Assembly (NCBI GenBank): GCA_018061065.1
Contig: JAGOUV010000006.1
Span: 17,235-81,234 of the forward strand
Direction of reading: 5' to 3'
Length of the DNA stretch: 64,000 nucleotides
Source of the DNA: Candidatus Altimarinota bacterium
GTDB lineage: Bacteria > Patescibacteriota > Gracilibacteria > UBA1369 > UM-FILTER-53-11
This document shows positions 37,415 to 45,564 of this stretch, one piece after another (the first letter of the stretch is position 1; each line of letters starts with the position of its first letter). The notes beneath the pieces were generated by a model. It was given only the letters and a program-made list of their open reading frames with translations, was not told where the DNA came from and searched no databases. The position numbers were made by a program, and so were the translations under genes.

Positions 37415-38671
37415 ATGAAAAAGGCACAAGATTTTATTCTCGATAGCAAACTGGGCGATAGCTCGTTCCAGGTTTCGTCGAGTTCAAGTGCACAAGATCC
37501 GGAGACGATTTCTCTTGCGATTGATGAGGGAGCTTTGCCCATTTCTATGCTGAAAGAAGTTCAGCGAAAAATGAAACAGGCACCGACGGGGATTAACCTA
37601 TATAGGCGTGTTGATGCATGGATACAGTCCCGCGGTAAGCCAAAGGCAAATGAAATGGCGACGTTTTTCCGCCTATTTTCGATTATGATTAATGCGGGCG
37701 TGCCACTTATTAAGTCGCTCGATACGATTGCTGAACAGACGGGTAATTATAAATTAAAAAATGCGCTTTTTGATATCGCGCGTTCGATTGAAAAGGGTTC
37801 TACTTTTTCAGAAAGCATGGTGGGGTTTGATGATCTTTTTTCTGACTCGCAACGCGGTATGATCCGCGCTGCCGAGGCCTCTGGTCAATTGAATTCTATT
37901 TTAAAAGAACTTGCCCTGGAGGTGGAGAAAACCGCATATATTAAAGCAAAAGTGAAGGGCGCACTTATGTATCCTGCCTTCGTGATAACCGTTATGATTG
38001 CGGTGGTGATCGCGATGATGGTGATGGTGATACCGGGTATTTCTCAGATTTTTTTGGATACGGGAAAGGAGCTGCCTATGCTTACGCAATATGTGATCGC
38101 AGTAAGTGATTTTTTTGTGAATGATTATGTTTATCTTATTTTGGGAATAATTACATTGGGACTTACCACTGCGATTGCTTCCAAAACAGCAGAGGGAATA
38201 CGATTTTTTGACTGGGCAATTTTGCGTTTACCGATTTTCGGTTCGATTGTTCAGAAATCTATCTTGGCTCGTTTTTGCCGGACGCTGGGAAATTTATTGC
38301 GCAGTGGCGTGGCGATTACAAAAAGTTTAGCCATAAATGGAAAGTCACTCGGCAACGTTATTTATCAGCAACGTATTGCATTGGTAACTGAAGATTTGGA
38401 AAAAGGTATTCCGCTTGGTGAAAGTTTGCGCGACTCGCCGGAGTTTCCGCCCATGATGGTACAGATGATTTCTGTGGGTGAGCAGACCGCGCAGCTGGAT
38501 ACGATTGTTATGAAGATCGCTGAATATTACGAAGATGAAATTGACACCGCAGTTGCCTCAATTTCCAAATTGTTAGAGCCGCTTATTATTGTCGTTCTTG
38601 GTGGCATTGTCGGTGTGATCGTCGCCGCAATTATGATGCCAATTTTGCAGTTGTCTAACATCGTCACCTAA
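37415..38671 (+). CDS. pilC: Type IV pilus inner-membrane platform protein PilC
   Basis: GspF/PilC family: two repeated T2SSF domains (about residues 85-205 and 285-405). FFRLFSIMINAGVPLIKSLD opens the first and FCRTLGNLLRSGVAITKSL the second, with GESLRDSPEFPPMMVQMISVGE nearby. Membrane helices lie at YPAFVITVMIAVVIAMMVMV, YVYLILGIITLGLTTAI and PLIIVVLGGIVGVIVAAIMM. Residues 1-60 are a charged cytoplasmic lead. The stop overlaps the next start by one base (TAATG), so the genes are coupled. Confidence 0.93.
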   Translation: MKKAQDFILDSKLGDSSFQVSSSSSAQDPETISLAIDEGALPISMLKEVQRKMKQAPTGINLYRRVDAWIQSRGKPKANEMATFFRLFSIMINAGVPLIKSLDTIAEQTGNYKLKNALFDIARSIEKGSTFSESMVGFDDLFSDSQRGMIRAAEASGQLNSILKELALEVEKTAYIKAKVKGALMYPAFVITVMIAVVIAMMVMVIPGISQIFLDTGKELPMLTQYVIAVSDFFVNDYVYLILGIITLGLTTAIASKTAEGIRFFDWAILRLPIFGSIVQKSILARFCRTLGNLLRSGVAITKSLAINGKSLGNVIYQQRIALVTEDLEKGIPLGESLRDSPEFPPMMVQMISVGEQTAQLDTIVMKIAEYYEDEIDTAVASISKLLEPLIIVVLGGIVGVIVAAIMMPILQLSNIVT

Positions 38672-39873
38672 TGAATTCCACGCATCACCATAAAGGCTTT
38701 ACTCTGGCGGAAATCCTCATTGCGATTTCTGTTTTTGGTATTATTGCAACGGTGGTTTCTAGTTTGTTTATCGACTCATTTAGAGAGTCGCGCCGTGCCT
38801 CAACGCAGAATCAGTTATATGAAGATGCACGTTTTATTATGGATACGATTGCGCAGCAGGTGCACGATGGCATGATCGATTATGATGAGTATTACAATCA
38901 ATATGTTGTGCAGGCTCATCCGGCAAATGGCCGGCCGTTGAATTTTGGGCAAAATTTTGGACGTTATTATTCCGCGTTTTTTAATCCGGGAACTGATAAT
39001 AGACTTGGATTTGAGTGCAATGACGGTCAGCGAAATATGAAGAATTGTGTGCCGTTAAAAAAGACAATTGATCGAGCAACAGGACAGAATCCTTACGATG
39101 GAAAGCGTTTAAACGGTGCTGCACCAGATAGAGAAAATGCGTTTTGCGCCACGATGCGATATTTACGCCGCATGGCTCAGCAAGATAATAAAGGCAAAGA
39201 TTTTTTGACTGGCTTGGATCTGACTAATTGCTTTGGTGAAAATGCACCGAATCAAGCACAGTTGGGTTTTGTGCCCGAGCTATATCTCATTTCTCCCGAT
39301 GCGCGCTATAAGACGATTTTTGCCCGCGAGAGAATTGGACGGAATTCATATGCGCTTTCGATGTTAAAAATGGAGGGAAAAGATACGGATAACGATGGCG
39401 TCTATGATAGTTTTATCTGCGCGCCGGAGTTTCAGTGCCGTGGAGTTGATGCTGCGCCAGACGTGCCGCTGCCGCCTCCAGCTGAGTTAATTAATGATTG
39501 TCCTACGGTAGGTGCGAACTTGCCGGGTCAGCTGCCGCGTCCGCGCAATGAAGAGCTTTTGCCGCCTGATGCACAGGCGAATGATGACTTGTGTGATACA
39601 AAAGAAAAGGGCTTTAGTAAGGATTTTGTTCCGGTGAGTCCGCTGCGCGTGAGTATTTCGCAGTTGCAGTTTTTGATCGCGCCGTTGGAAGATCCGCACT
39701 ATGCATTTGCCGAAAAAAATCAGCTTACGCAGCCGCGCGTGACTATTGTGCTCACGGTACAGCCGAACCCCGATTATATCGGAGCGCGTGACACCCTTGA
39801 GCCGTTTACCATTACACAGACGGTTTCTACGCAATTACTAACGCCGATTCCGGCACCTTTGTTAGTTGAATAA
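38671..39873 (+). CDS. Prepilin-like protein 1 (PilW/minor pilin type)
   Basis: Class III signal: KGFTLAEILIAISVFGIIA, with Gly at -1, Phe at +1 and Glu at +5, so it should be cut and N-methylated by a prepilin peptidase. 400 residues is long for a pilin; the C-terminal globular part has several Cys pairs (CNDGQRNMKNC, CAPEFQC, CDTKE). It starts inside the pilC stop codon and is followed by two more prepilin-like genes. The set resembles the minor-pilin priming complex PilW-PilV-PilX. No prepilin peptidase gene is in the window. Confidence 0.8.
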   Translation: MNSTHHHKGFTLAEILIAISVFGIIATVVSSLFIDSFRESRRASTQNQLYEDARFIMDTIAQQVHDGMIDYDEYYNQYVVQAHPANGRPLNFGQNFGRYYSAFFNPGTDNRLGFECNDGQRNMKNCVPLKKTIDRATGQNPYDGKRLNGAAPDRENAFCATMRYLRRMAQQDNKGKDFLTGLDLTNCFGENAPNQAQLGFVPELYLISPDARYKTIFARERIGRNSYALSMLKMEGKDTDNDGVYDSFICAPEFQCRGVDAAPDVPLPPPAELINDCPTVGANLPGQLPRPRNEELLPPDAQANDDLCDTKEKGFSKDFVPVSPLRVSISQLQFLIAPLEDPHYAFAEKNQLTQPRVTIVLTVQPNPDYIGARDTLEPFTITQTVSTQLLTPIPAPLLVE

Positions 39874-39877
39874 TTAT

Positions 39878-40546
39878 ATGAATTCTCTACGATCTACCGC
39901 TGGCGAGTCTCTCCTGGAAGTTATCATTGCTCTGGGCGTGATTATGATCGTGGCAGGTCCAGTGGGCGGATTATTTATAGCTTCGCGCAATGCAAGTCAT
40001 GTGGAGCGCACCGATGTTATCGCCACGCGTTTAGCGGATGAGGGATTGGAGGTGATGCGTAATTTTCGCGATACGAATTTATTGCGTTTTTCTACGCGTG
40101 AATCGTTGTGTTGGAATACGGAAATTGATTATACCGATGCTCGAGATTGTGAAAATCATAGAATTGTGGGGGATCGTTCGTATACGCTTGAGGTGGAGCT
40201 GGATGGCCAGTCTCCGCGGTATTTGCAGTGGCAGCTGGGGCCGCAGGCCGTGGCACTTCATGAAAATCTACGAGGTGATCATGACGATGTATATAAGTTG
40301 GCGCTCAATGAGGCGACGGGTGTGTATCATCATGCGCTCAATGTGGCGGGTGAGCAGGAGACAATTTTTCATCGCGAGATTGCTGTGCAGTATTTTGATA
40401 TGGTCGGCGAGCCCGGTTCGCTTACACCTCTTACTCCCGATGGCACTGACGACACGATGTTGGTCGTTTCAAATGTTCGCTACCGTACTGGTCCATCGGT
40501 ACGCTCGGTTTCGCGCAGTTTAGTTTTGACTAAATATTCCCGCTGA
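39878..40546 (+). CDS. Prepilin-like protein 2 (PilV-like)
   Basis: Starts MNSLRSTAGESLLEVIIALG: Gly at -1 and Glu at +5 are kept, but +1 is Glu instead of Phe/Met, which is unusual. A hydrophobic helix follows (IIALGVIMIVAGPVGGLFIA), and a globular domain with two Cys. 222 residues from ATG 39878; an upstream TTG at 39866 would overlap the preceding gene. It ends 5 nt before the third prepilin-like gene. Confidence 0.75.
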   Translation: MNSLRSTAGESLLEVIIALGVIMIVAGPVGGLFIASRNASHVERTDVIATRLADEGLEVMRNFRDTNLLRFSTRESLCWNTEIDYTDARDCENHRIVGDRSYTLEVELDGQSPRYLQWQLGPQAVALHENLRGDHDDVYKLALNEATGVYHHALNVAGEQETIFHREIAVQYFDMVGEPGSLTPLTPDGTDDTMLVVSNVRYRTGPSVRSVSRSLVLTKYSR

Positions 40547-40551
40547 TTTTT

Positions 40552-41730
40552 ATGAAAAAGAATTTTCTCCCACTTTCAAACACCCGCGGCGTGAGCCTCA
40601 TGGTCGCCATCATGTTCGTCTCTGCATTTTTATTAATCATGGGCGGATTATTTGATGCGCGATTGCGTGCGCTGCTCGCCGTTGCCGAGCGGGGAAGTAA
40701 TGATGTCGCTACGTATTTAGCTCAATCTGCTGCGGAAATCGGTTCGCTGTATGCGAGTGTCAGTGGCGTGGGTGCAGACTCCGCACAGCTTCCACAGGAG
40801 ACGCGTACACACTTAACACAAGTGCTAGCCGCTGCGGCCAGTGCTGCGGGTATTGAGACCTGCGCGGATGGAAGTTGTGTTTCATTTCAGGTGCGCGGTC
40901 GTACGGTTGCGACGCTGAGATTTAATAATCAAAATCTATATTCTGTTCCAGAAAAGGGGACAGGAACCGCTGCCGCTACATGCGCGAACGCCGATGATGC
41001 CGATGACGGATGTAATTGGAATAAGTTGTTTGTCGGCGACTCAATTGAAATTCCGCTGTATTACACTGATTCAAATGGTCGCGAGGTCCGGCTTGATCTG
41101 ACGCAGCCCAATAGTTATTTTTCCCTGCGTGTCCGTGCACCGTGCGAGGGGTATGTGGAAAATTGTCCCGCCGATGACCGCATTGTTCTCTATCCACCCA
41201 CCGATAATGCCGATGCCTACCGTGACGTGAAAAAGGATCAGGTGCTGATGCAGTGGAGTATTAATAGTACGGATGGAGAGATTACGCTGCTGGCGAGGGA
41301 TCAGGTTGATCGGCAAGACAGCAAAAAACGTAGTTTGGATTTAATCACAAATAATGAAATTTCCTCTGGTCGCATTAATGATGTGTCGGAGAGTGCGTTT
41401 GGAGTATTGAGTCACGATCTATCAATACAAAGAATACCAACTGCTGTAAATATTTTAAGTGCATTATTGCCCAACAACCAATCGATGGTCATGCGCCTCA
41501 ACGCCATCGGCCAGCCCCGCCGCAATCCTGAAGATAGGGAGCAATTTGATATTAACAATAAGACATTCTTTGTACCTTTCTTGGAGTATCAATTGCTCGT
41601 CTCTCAACCGCTTTCTGATCAGAAAATTGCCATTGATGGGCAGGCGCGTATTGGCAGTATTACCCGAGACTTCCATATTGATAAAAAACGTAAGCCTACA
41701 CTGGGTGGATTTGTGCTAGAAAACTTCTAA
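40552..41730 (+). CDS. Prepilin-like protein 3 (PilX-like)
   Basis: N-terminus NTRGVSLMVAIMFVSAFLLI: a Gly before a hydrophobic helix as in PilX/GspK-type minor pilins, but the +5 Glu is absent (Val). Loss of Glu5 is typical of the pseudopilin at the pilus tip. 392 residues, with two Cys pairs (CADGSC; CEGYVENC). Last gene of the operon; no terminator is evident. Confidence 0.7.
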   Translation: MKKNFLPLSNTRGVSLMVAIMFVSAFLLIMGGLFDARLRALLAVAERGSNDVATYLAQSAAEIGSLYASVSGVGADSAQLPQETRTHLTQVLAAAASAAGIETCADGSCVSFQVRGRTVATLRFNNQNLYSVPEKGTGTAAATCANADDADDGCNWNKLFVGDSIEIPLYYTDSNGREVRLDLTQPNSYFSLRVRAPCEGYVENCPADDRIVLYPPTDNADAYRDVKKDQVLMQWSINSTDGEITLLARDQVDRQDSKKRSLDLITNNEISSGRINDVSESAFGVLSHDLSIQRIPTAVNILSALLPNNQSMVMRLNAIGQPRRNPEDREQFDINNKTFFVPFLEYQLLVSQPLSDQKIAIDGQARIGSITRDFHIDKKRKPTLGGFVLENF

Positions 41731-41747
41731 TTGCCAAGCCGTTTCTA

Positions 41748-41776
41748 TTGACTTTTTCAGTAGGTAGGGCTTAATA
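41748..41776 (+). promoter_or_regulatory. Promoter candidate for the Gly-rich protein gene
   Basis: TTGACT (41748-41753), 17 nt, TTAATA (41771-41776). Leader of about 22 nt to ATG 41805. Confidence 0.45.
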
Positions 41777-41804
41777 TAAGCACTTAATTTTAGGTCACTG
41801 TCAA

Positions 41805-44324
41805 ATGCCACTCCCCATTGACGTTCAACCACTACCGGAAGAAATACGACAAGATCAAGACCCAAATGTCTATGGATCGAGTTTTTCAGTTATGTCCGGT
41901 TCAAATCAGGGACAGATTGGATTGAATAAACGTGCTGGTTTTTCTCAGGCAGAGACACGTATCAGAGATAGTGTCAGTGGTTTTGTTATTGATTTTGCCC
42001 CGCCACAGCTTAAACATCCGGCGAATGAGTCTCCTAGAACAACGCAAGATTTTGTGTTGTTGAATCAGAACGGGACAAAAATGCGTGTAATCAAGGAATG
42101 GGATACGAATAGGGTAAAAGTAAATGGAGTAGAAAAAGTTGCAAATGATGCAGGTGGTGAGCCCAATCCTATACCCGGGGGAAAAGTGGCGTATGATGGT
42201 ACCCCATTTGGAGTTGATGGTTATGCTGACTCCGATAACTGGCAGTTTGATCCGAATACACCCGGTACCTGGGCTGAACTCGTTCGTCAACAGGTAGCCT
42301 TGGGTCAGGATCCCTTGGATACGGGATTACTTGATTTCGCAACTTCAACACCTGGCGTGGACGATGCACCCGCATACTACGGCCACAACGTGATTGCACA
42401 AGGTGATCAGCTTTTAGGCCGTGGATTAGATGGGTTCGCCTATCAGCTCACATGGCAGGGTGATCAGTTAGTTGAAGATACAAATTGGACAGGTGATCAG
42501 GATGTAGATTGTGGCAATCCAGAAATGGTAGGTGCATACACTGTTGATGGTCGTCAGATTGACGTTGTAGTCTTGAATACTGCAAATGGATTGCAGTCAT
42601 TTGCTCTAGAAACTGTTGATATCAATGCTAACGGCGTACCTGTTCTTGAGTTACGCCCTCACACATGGAACCCCGTTGCCGCGATCGCACCGGCAGATAT
42701 GGATCGCGATGGTGTCGCAGATGACGATGATAATGAGCCAACCCGCGCACTTCCTCGTACTGATACGAACGCAGATGGCATTGATGACCGTATACAAATT
42801 CAAGCAGGAGCAGAGGTGCCCCCACCAAACTTAATGCCTGGCTGGACACCCGCAACAAGCTCATTGGCAGATAGCAATGGCCAGGTGTATCCAAACGCAG
42901 GAATAAGCCCGAACCATGAAGAGCACCTTCACTGGAGGGGAGAAGTGGTACCTACCGGAGAGCAGGACACAGTTCTTGCAAGTGCCGGTTCAGAATTAAA
43001 CTATACAAATGCTCCTGATGTCCGTGACCAGGGACCACATGGTGACTTGGTGGTAAAACTCAATGAGGCAAATGGACGTGTTAGTCCTGTTACCCTTGAT
43101 GTTACCTCAGGGAGCGTCACGGTAACTGGTCGTCCTATCGTCGATGGTATTTTTGGAGAGCCCGTTAATGTGGTTGTAAATGCTGGTGAATCACGCCGAT
43201 TCCCTCCTATGGCCGATGCAGTTATGGCGGCAAATGGTACGGGCTTTAGATTGTCAGTATCAGAAGATAGTGTCGCAATTCCTGGTGAAAATCCCCCAGA
43301 ACAGGATGCTGGTGTGGGTGGTCAGGGAGGAGGCGACGCAGCAGTTCCCGACGCAGCAGCCCCAATTTTAGATGCAGAAGTTATCGTTCCACCTCTTGAT
43401 GCAGGCGCAGGCGGTGAAGGTGGCCAAGGCGGAATGGGAGGAATACCGGAAGTTCTCGATGCAGGTTTGCCTATTGATGCTGCCGCAGCTGGTGGACAAG
43501 GAGGTACAGGCGGATCTGAAGAAATTGGTGGTTCCGGTGGGACAGGCGGAATGGAAGCCCCCGGTGGAAACGGAGGAACAGGTGGCACAGGTGGAATCGA
43601 GGCTCCCGGTGGCAGTGGTGGTGAAGGTGGTTCCGGCGGAGCAGGCGGAATGGAAGCCCCCGGTGGAAACGGAGGAACAGGTGGAATCGAGGCTCCCGGT
43701 GGCAGTGGTGGCGAAGGTGGCTCCGGTGGAGCAGGCGGATTTGAAGCTCCCGGTGGCAGTGGCGGCGAAGGTGGCTCAGAAGCTCCATGTACACCAAATG
43801 AAGAAATTGAAACCCGCTGCGACAATATAGATAATGATTGTGATGGATTAGTTGATCGGAGACGGGTAGAACAAGATGGTCAGATGGTTATTGTTCCCTT
43901 GAGAAGTGCTGGCCAGGAATTCCGTTGTGAAGATGGCAGAGTTGTAACTATTGGCGAAGAAGAGTGTGATTTGAGCGTCAATCCTCATCGTATGACTTCA
44001 GCCGACGTTAATGCTGATGAAATTTGTAAGCAAGGCCAAGGAGGTGCCGGTGGAACAGGTGGAGCTATGGAAAATGGTGGTGAAGGTGGCACTGATCCTG
44101 AAGTAGGCGGAAATGGCGGTGAATCCGGTCATATCGGCAATGGTGGAGACACTGAAAATGGCGGTGAAGGTGGCGAGGGCGGAAAGGAAGTAGCTCCTGG
44201 CGGTTCTAATGGAGGTGGTGGATGTGCTATTGAGGCAGGGAATCGTCCAAAAGGCTTACCCGCATGGATGGCATTAGGTGCAGTTGCACTTCTTAAGCGC
44301 ATTCGCCGAACACGCGGGGAATAA
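41805..44324 (+). CDS. Gly-rich surface-type protein with MopE-like motif and MYXO-CTERM-like tail
   Basis: 839 residues. Residues 1-~290 look like a beta-rich domain. Asp-rich calcium-type repeats follow near 298 (DMDRDGVADDDDNEP, DTNADGIDDR). A long Gly/Ser/Glu/Pro low-complexity region starts near 500 (GGSGGEGGSGGAGG units). ETRCDNIDNDCDGLVDR (about 668) matches the Cys/Asp repeat of MopE-type proteins. The C-terminus has GGGGCAIEAG, a hydrophobic helix (LPAWMALGAVALL) and KRIRRTRGE: the Cys + helix + basic layout of MYXO-CTERM sorting tails. No N-terminal signal peptide is seen, and an in-frame stop upstream excludes extension. Convergent with the TrmB gene, 3 nt apart. Confidence 0.75.
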   Translation: MPLPIDVQPLPEEIRQDQDPNVYGSSFSVMSGSNQGQIGLNKRAGFSQAETRIRDSVSGFVIDFAPPQLKHPANESPRTTQDFVLLNQNGTKMRVIKEWDTNRVKVNGVEKVANDAGGEPNPIPGGKVAYDGTPFGVDGYADSDNWQFDPNTPGTWAELVRQQVALGQDPLDTGLLDFATSTPGVDDAPAYYGHNVIAQGDQLLGRGLDGFAYQLTWQGDQLVEDTNWTGDQDVDCGNPEMVGAYTVDGRQIDVVVLNTANGLQSFALETVDINANGVPVLELRPHTWNPVAAIAPADMDRDGVADDDDNEPTRALPRTDTNADGIDDRIQIQAGAEVPPPNLMPGWTPATSSLADSNGQVYPNAGISPNHEEHLHWRGEVVPTGEQDTVLASAGSELNYTNAPDVRDQGPHGDLVVKLNEANGRVSPVTLDVTSGSVTVTGRPIVDGIFGEPVNVVVNAGESRRFPPMADAVMAANGTGFRLSVSEDSVAIPGENPPEQDAGVGGQGGGDAAVPDAAAPILDAEVIVPPLDAGAGGEGGQGGMGGIPEVLDAGLPIDAAAAGGQGGTGGSEEIGGSGGTGGMEAPGGNGGTGGTGGIEAPGGSGGEGGSGGAGGMEAPGGNGGTGGIEAPGGSGGEGGSGGAGGFEAPGGSGGEGGSEAPCTPNEEIETRCDNIDNDCDGLVDRRRVEQDGQMVIVPLRSAGQEFRCEDGRVVTIGEEECDLSVNPHRMTSADVNADEICKQGQGGAGGTGGAMENGGEGGTDPEVGGNGGESGHIGNGGDTENGGEGGEGGKEVAPGGSNGGGGCAIEAGNRPKGLPAWMALGAVALLKRIRRTRGE
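43545..43783 (+). repeat. In-gene tandem repeat coding for Gly-rich segment
   Basis: Copy 1 at 43545-43643 and copy 2 at 43644-43733 are nearly identical except for a 9-nt deletion in copy 2. A partial third copy runs to 43783. Each begins GGCGGAATGGAAGCCCC (third: GGCGGATTTGAAGCTCC). Prone to slippage and length variation. Confidence 0.8.
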
Positions 44325-44327
44325 GGA

Positions 44328-45089
44328 TTACTTGCTCGTCTTCCACAATATTTCGAATATCACTTTCATTGAGTGATAGATTTCTTCGCTTTGGATTAAG
44401 ATCCCGATTTTTTCGCTTTTCAAGGTAATGATCGAAACTTTGCCATCATAAATATTAATCTCATTTGAGATATCAAAAAGATTCGCGGTTAGATGGTGTG
44501 AGCTGCGTAAGTATTTTTTATCTTTCTTAGCCTCCTCGCGCTCAAAGGGCGTATTTTTTGAAATATAGCGACAGGCAATTTTGCTTTTTACACGCCTTTT
44601 TACATACCATTGATCATATTCCTTGCCGAATAAATCCCATAAATCTTCAACGGAGCTTAAACACAAGATCTCTGTTTTTGACGTCAACGAGTCCGCATAC
44701 ATGCGCTTAAGATCATGCGTGCCCTCGTAAAAAGTAACCTTGGGCAGGTTCATATCTTTGCGCGTAATAGAGGTCAGCTCGGGAAGTATATGAGAGAAAG
44801 CCGAGATATTGCGATCCCACTTCTCCAGCGCTTTTGTCTTGTGCTGACGGAGAGATTCAAGAGCTTCATCGGGTTTTTCCGCAGTGAAATATTGCGTACG
44901 CCCCTTCCATGTAATTCTCACAAAACTATCCTGAGCTAGTTGTTCAAGGTACACGCGAACCGTTGTTCGTTTTTTTTCTAAGTGCCGCGCCAGCACGCTC
45001 GCGGGTTGAGTTCCCAGTTGCAAAAGTGCCGTATACACATCGATTTGTTCTGCACTCCAGCCGAGATTTTTGAGCACTTGTTGGTACAT
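44328..45089 (-). CDS. TrmB-family transcriptional regulator
   Basis: Residues 1-70 form a winged helix-turn-helix (LGWSAEQIDVYTALLQLGTQ, then VLARHLEKKRTTVRVYLEQL). A coiled linker follows and then the TrmB C-terminal domain (VTFYEGTHDLKRMYADSL, TEILCLSSVEDLWDLFGKEY). 253 residues. TrmB proteins usually sense small molecules such as sugars; the ligand here is unknown. Its promoter overlaps an operator-like palindrome, so autoregulation is likely. The same 81-bp control segment lies upstream of the arginine operon 14 kb away, which suggests that operon is its target (inference). Predicted leader is only 2 nt. Confidence 0.85.
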   Translation of the reverse strand: MYQQVLKNLGWSAEQIDVYTALLQLGTQPASVLARHLEKKRTTVRVYLEQLAQDSFVRITWKGRTQYFTAEKPDEALESLRQHKTKALEKWDRNISAFSHILPELTSITRKDMNLPKVTFYEGTHDLKRMYADSLTSKTEILCLSSVEDLWDLFGKEYDQWYVKRRVKSKIACRYISKNTPFEREEAKKDKKYLRSSHHLTANLFDISNEINIYDGKVSIITLKSEKIGILIQSEEIYHSMKVIFEILWKTSK

Positions 45090-45097
45090 ATACGGTA

Positions 45098-45126
45098 ATT
45101 ATATGTTGTCAAAAATTTTACGTCAA
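45098..45126 (-). promoter_or_regulatory. TrmB-family gene promoter with overlapping operator palindrome
   Basis: Minus strand: TTGACG (45126-45121), 17 nt, TATAAT (45103-45098); +1 near 45091, two bases before the ATG. The imperfect palindrome at 45105-45127 has arms GTTGTC and GTCAAC. It covers the -35 and spacer, where a bound dimer would block polymerase. Confidence 0.7.
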
Positions 45127-45178
45127 CAAGGATTTATGGTTTGAAATAAGGCTTATAGTTAAATAAAAACAGGTGACG
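45098..45178. repeat. 81-bp direct repeat, copy 1
   Basis: Identical at every base to 58958-59038 (13,860 bp apart). It contains the minus-strand promoter and the palindrome of the TrmB-family gene. The -35-like TTGAC at 45187 also falls at the same offset after the repeat as the TTGACG of the arginine operon promoter. Confidence 0.9.
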
Positions 45179-45186
45179 TAGGCTCA

Positions 45187-45210
45187 TTGACTCATCTATA
45201 GATGAGTCAA
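45187..45210. promoter_or_regulatory. 24-bp perfect palindrome
   Basis: TTGACTCATCTA (45187-45198) followed at once by its exact reverse complement (45199-45210), with no spacer. It contains a TTGACT -35-like hexamer and the ATG of the small gene at 45202. A dimeric regulator site is the likely role. A related TGAGTCA occurs again at 45538-45544 before the RHS gene. Confidence 0.6.
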
Positions 45211-45354
45211 CACCATGACTACCATTACTTTTTAATCACCACGATAGAAGAAATCGACGATGCGATCGGAGAGACTAAAGATTTGGCATTTAATATTTCT
45301 ATGCTTTTTACCAGTGCTTATGACCTTGAAGGTCATATTATTTGGAAGCTGTAA
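45202..45354 (+). CDS. Candidate small protein (50 aa)
   Basis: ATG to TAA frame: MSQHHDYHYFLITTIEEIDD, then an amphipathic middle and a Trp-containing end (EGHIIWKL). No family is recognised. Composition is balanced and protein-like. The start codon lies inside the 24-bp palindrome, so binding there could also control it. No good -10 is found at the expected distance from TTGACT (45187). It could be a remnant of a larger gene. Confidence 0.4.
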   Translation: MSQHHDYHYFLITTIEEIDDAIGETKDLAFNISMLFTSAYDLEGHIIWKL

Positions 45355-45360
45355 TGGTTT

Positions 45361-45442
45361 ATAGCCGCATAGGAAACCGCAGGCGCTAAGGTTGTTAGCT
45401 AATCGAGTTCATAACTCCGCAACATCAGTTGCAAGCGGCTAT
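45361..45442 (+). ncRNA. Predicted cloverleaf-like structured RNA, unassigned
   Basis: An 8-bp closing stem (ATAGCCGC 45361-45368 with GCGGCTAT 45435-45442) encloses three perfect 5-bp hairpins. These are GCTAA/TTAGC (45385-45399), GAGTT/AACTC (45405-45417) and GCAAC/GTTGC (45419-45432). Loop sizes are 5, 3 and 4. It is not a tRNA: there is no T-loop consensus, no 7-nt anticodon loop and no CCA. It sits 123 nt upstream of the RHS gene. Strand is assumed from the flanking genes. It could be a leader element, an sRNA or chance pairing. Confidence 0.4.
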
Positions 45443-45526
45443 TTAAAGATATGTAAGGTGTTAAAGCGGAATGACTAGGTAATTTCGCAATGTGTCACAA
45501 ATTTATTCTTGCGTTTTTTTATGTAA

Positions 45527-45556
45527 TTGACTTAGAGTGAGTCATTACTCTCAAAT
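45527..45556 (+). promoter_or_regulatory. Promoter candidate for the RHS gene
   Basis: TTGACT (45527-45532), 18 nt, TCAAAT (45551-45556), 8 nt before GTG 45565. AGAGT/ACTCT arms flank a TGAGTCA in the spacer, possibly an operator. Confidence 0.4.
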
Positions 45557-45564
45557 TCACCACG

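Noticed and set aside
43545..43783. CRISPR-like repeat array
   Set aside because: Repeats are in-frame, nearly adjacent and coding; there are no unique spacers and no cas genes.
43322..43825. Long Pro-rich open frame on the minus strand across the Gly-rich gene
   Set aside because: It is the reverse reading of GGN-rich codons (CCN = Pro) and has no promoter or start context of its own.
45361..45442. tRNA gene, because of the cloverleaf-like folding
   Set aside because: Arms have the wrong sizes: loops of 5, 3 and 4 nt, no 7-nt anticodon loop, no GTTC-type T-loop and no D-loop GG. Kept only as an unassigned RNA.
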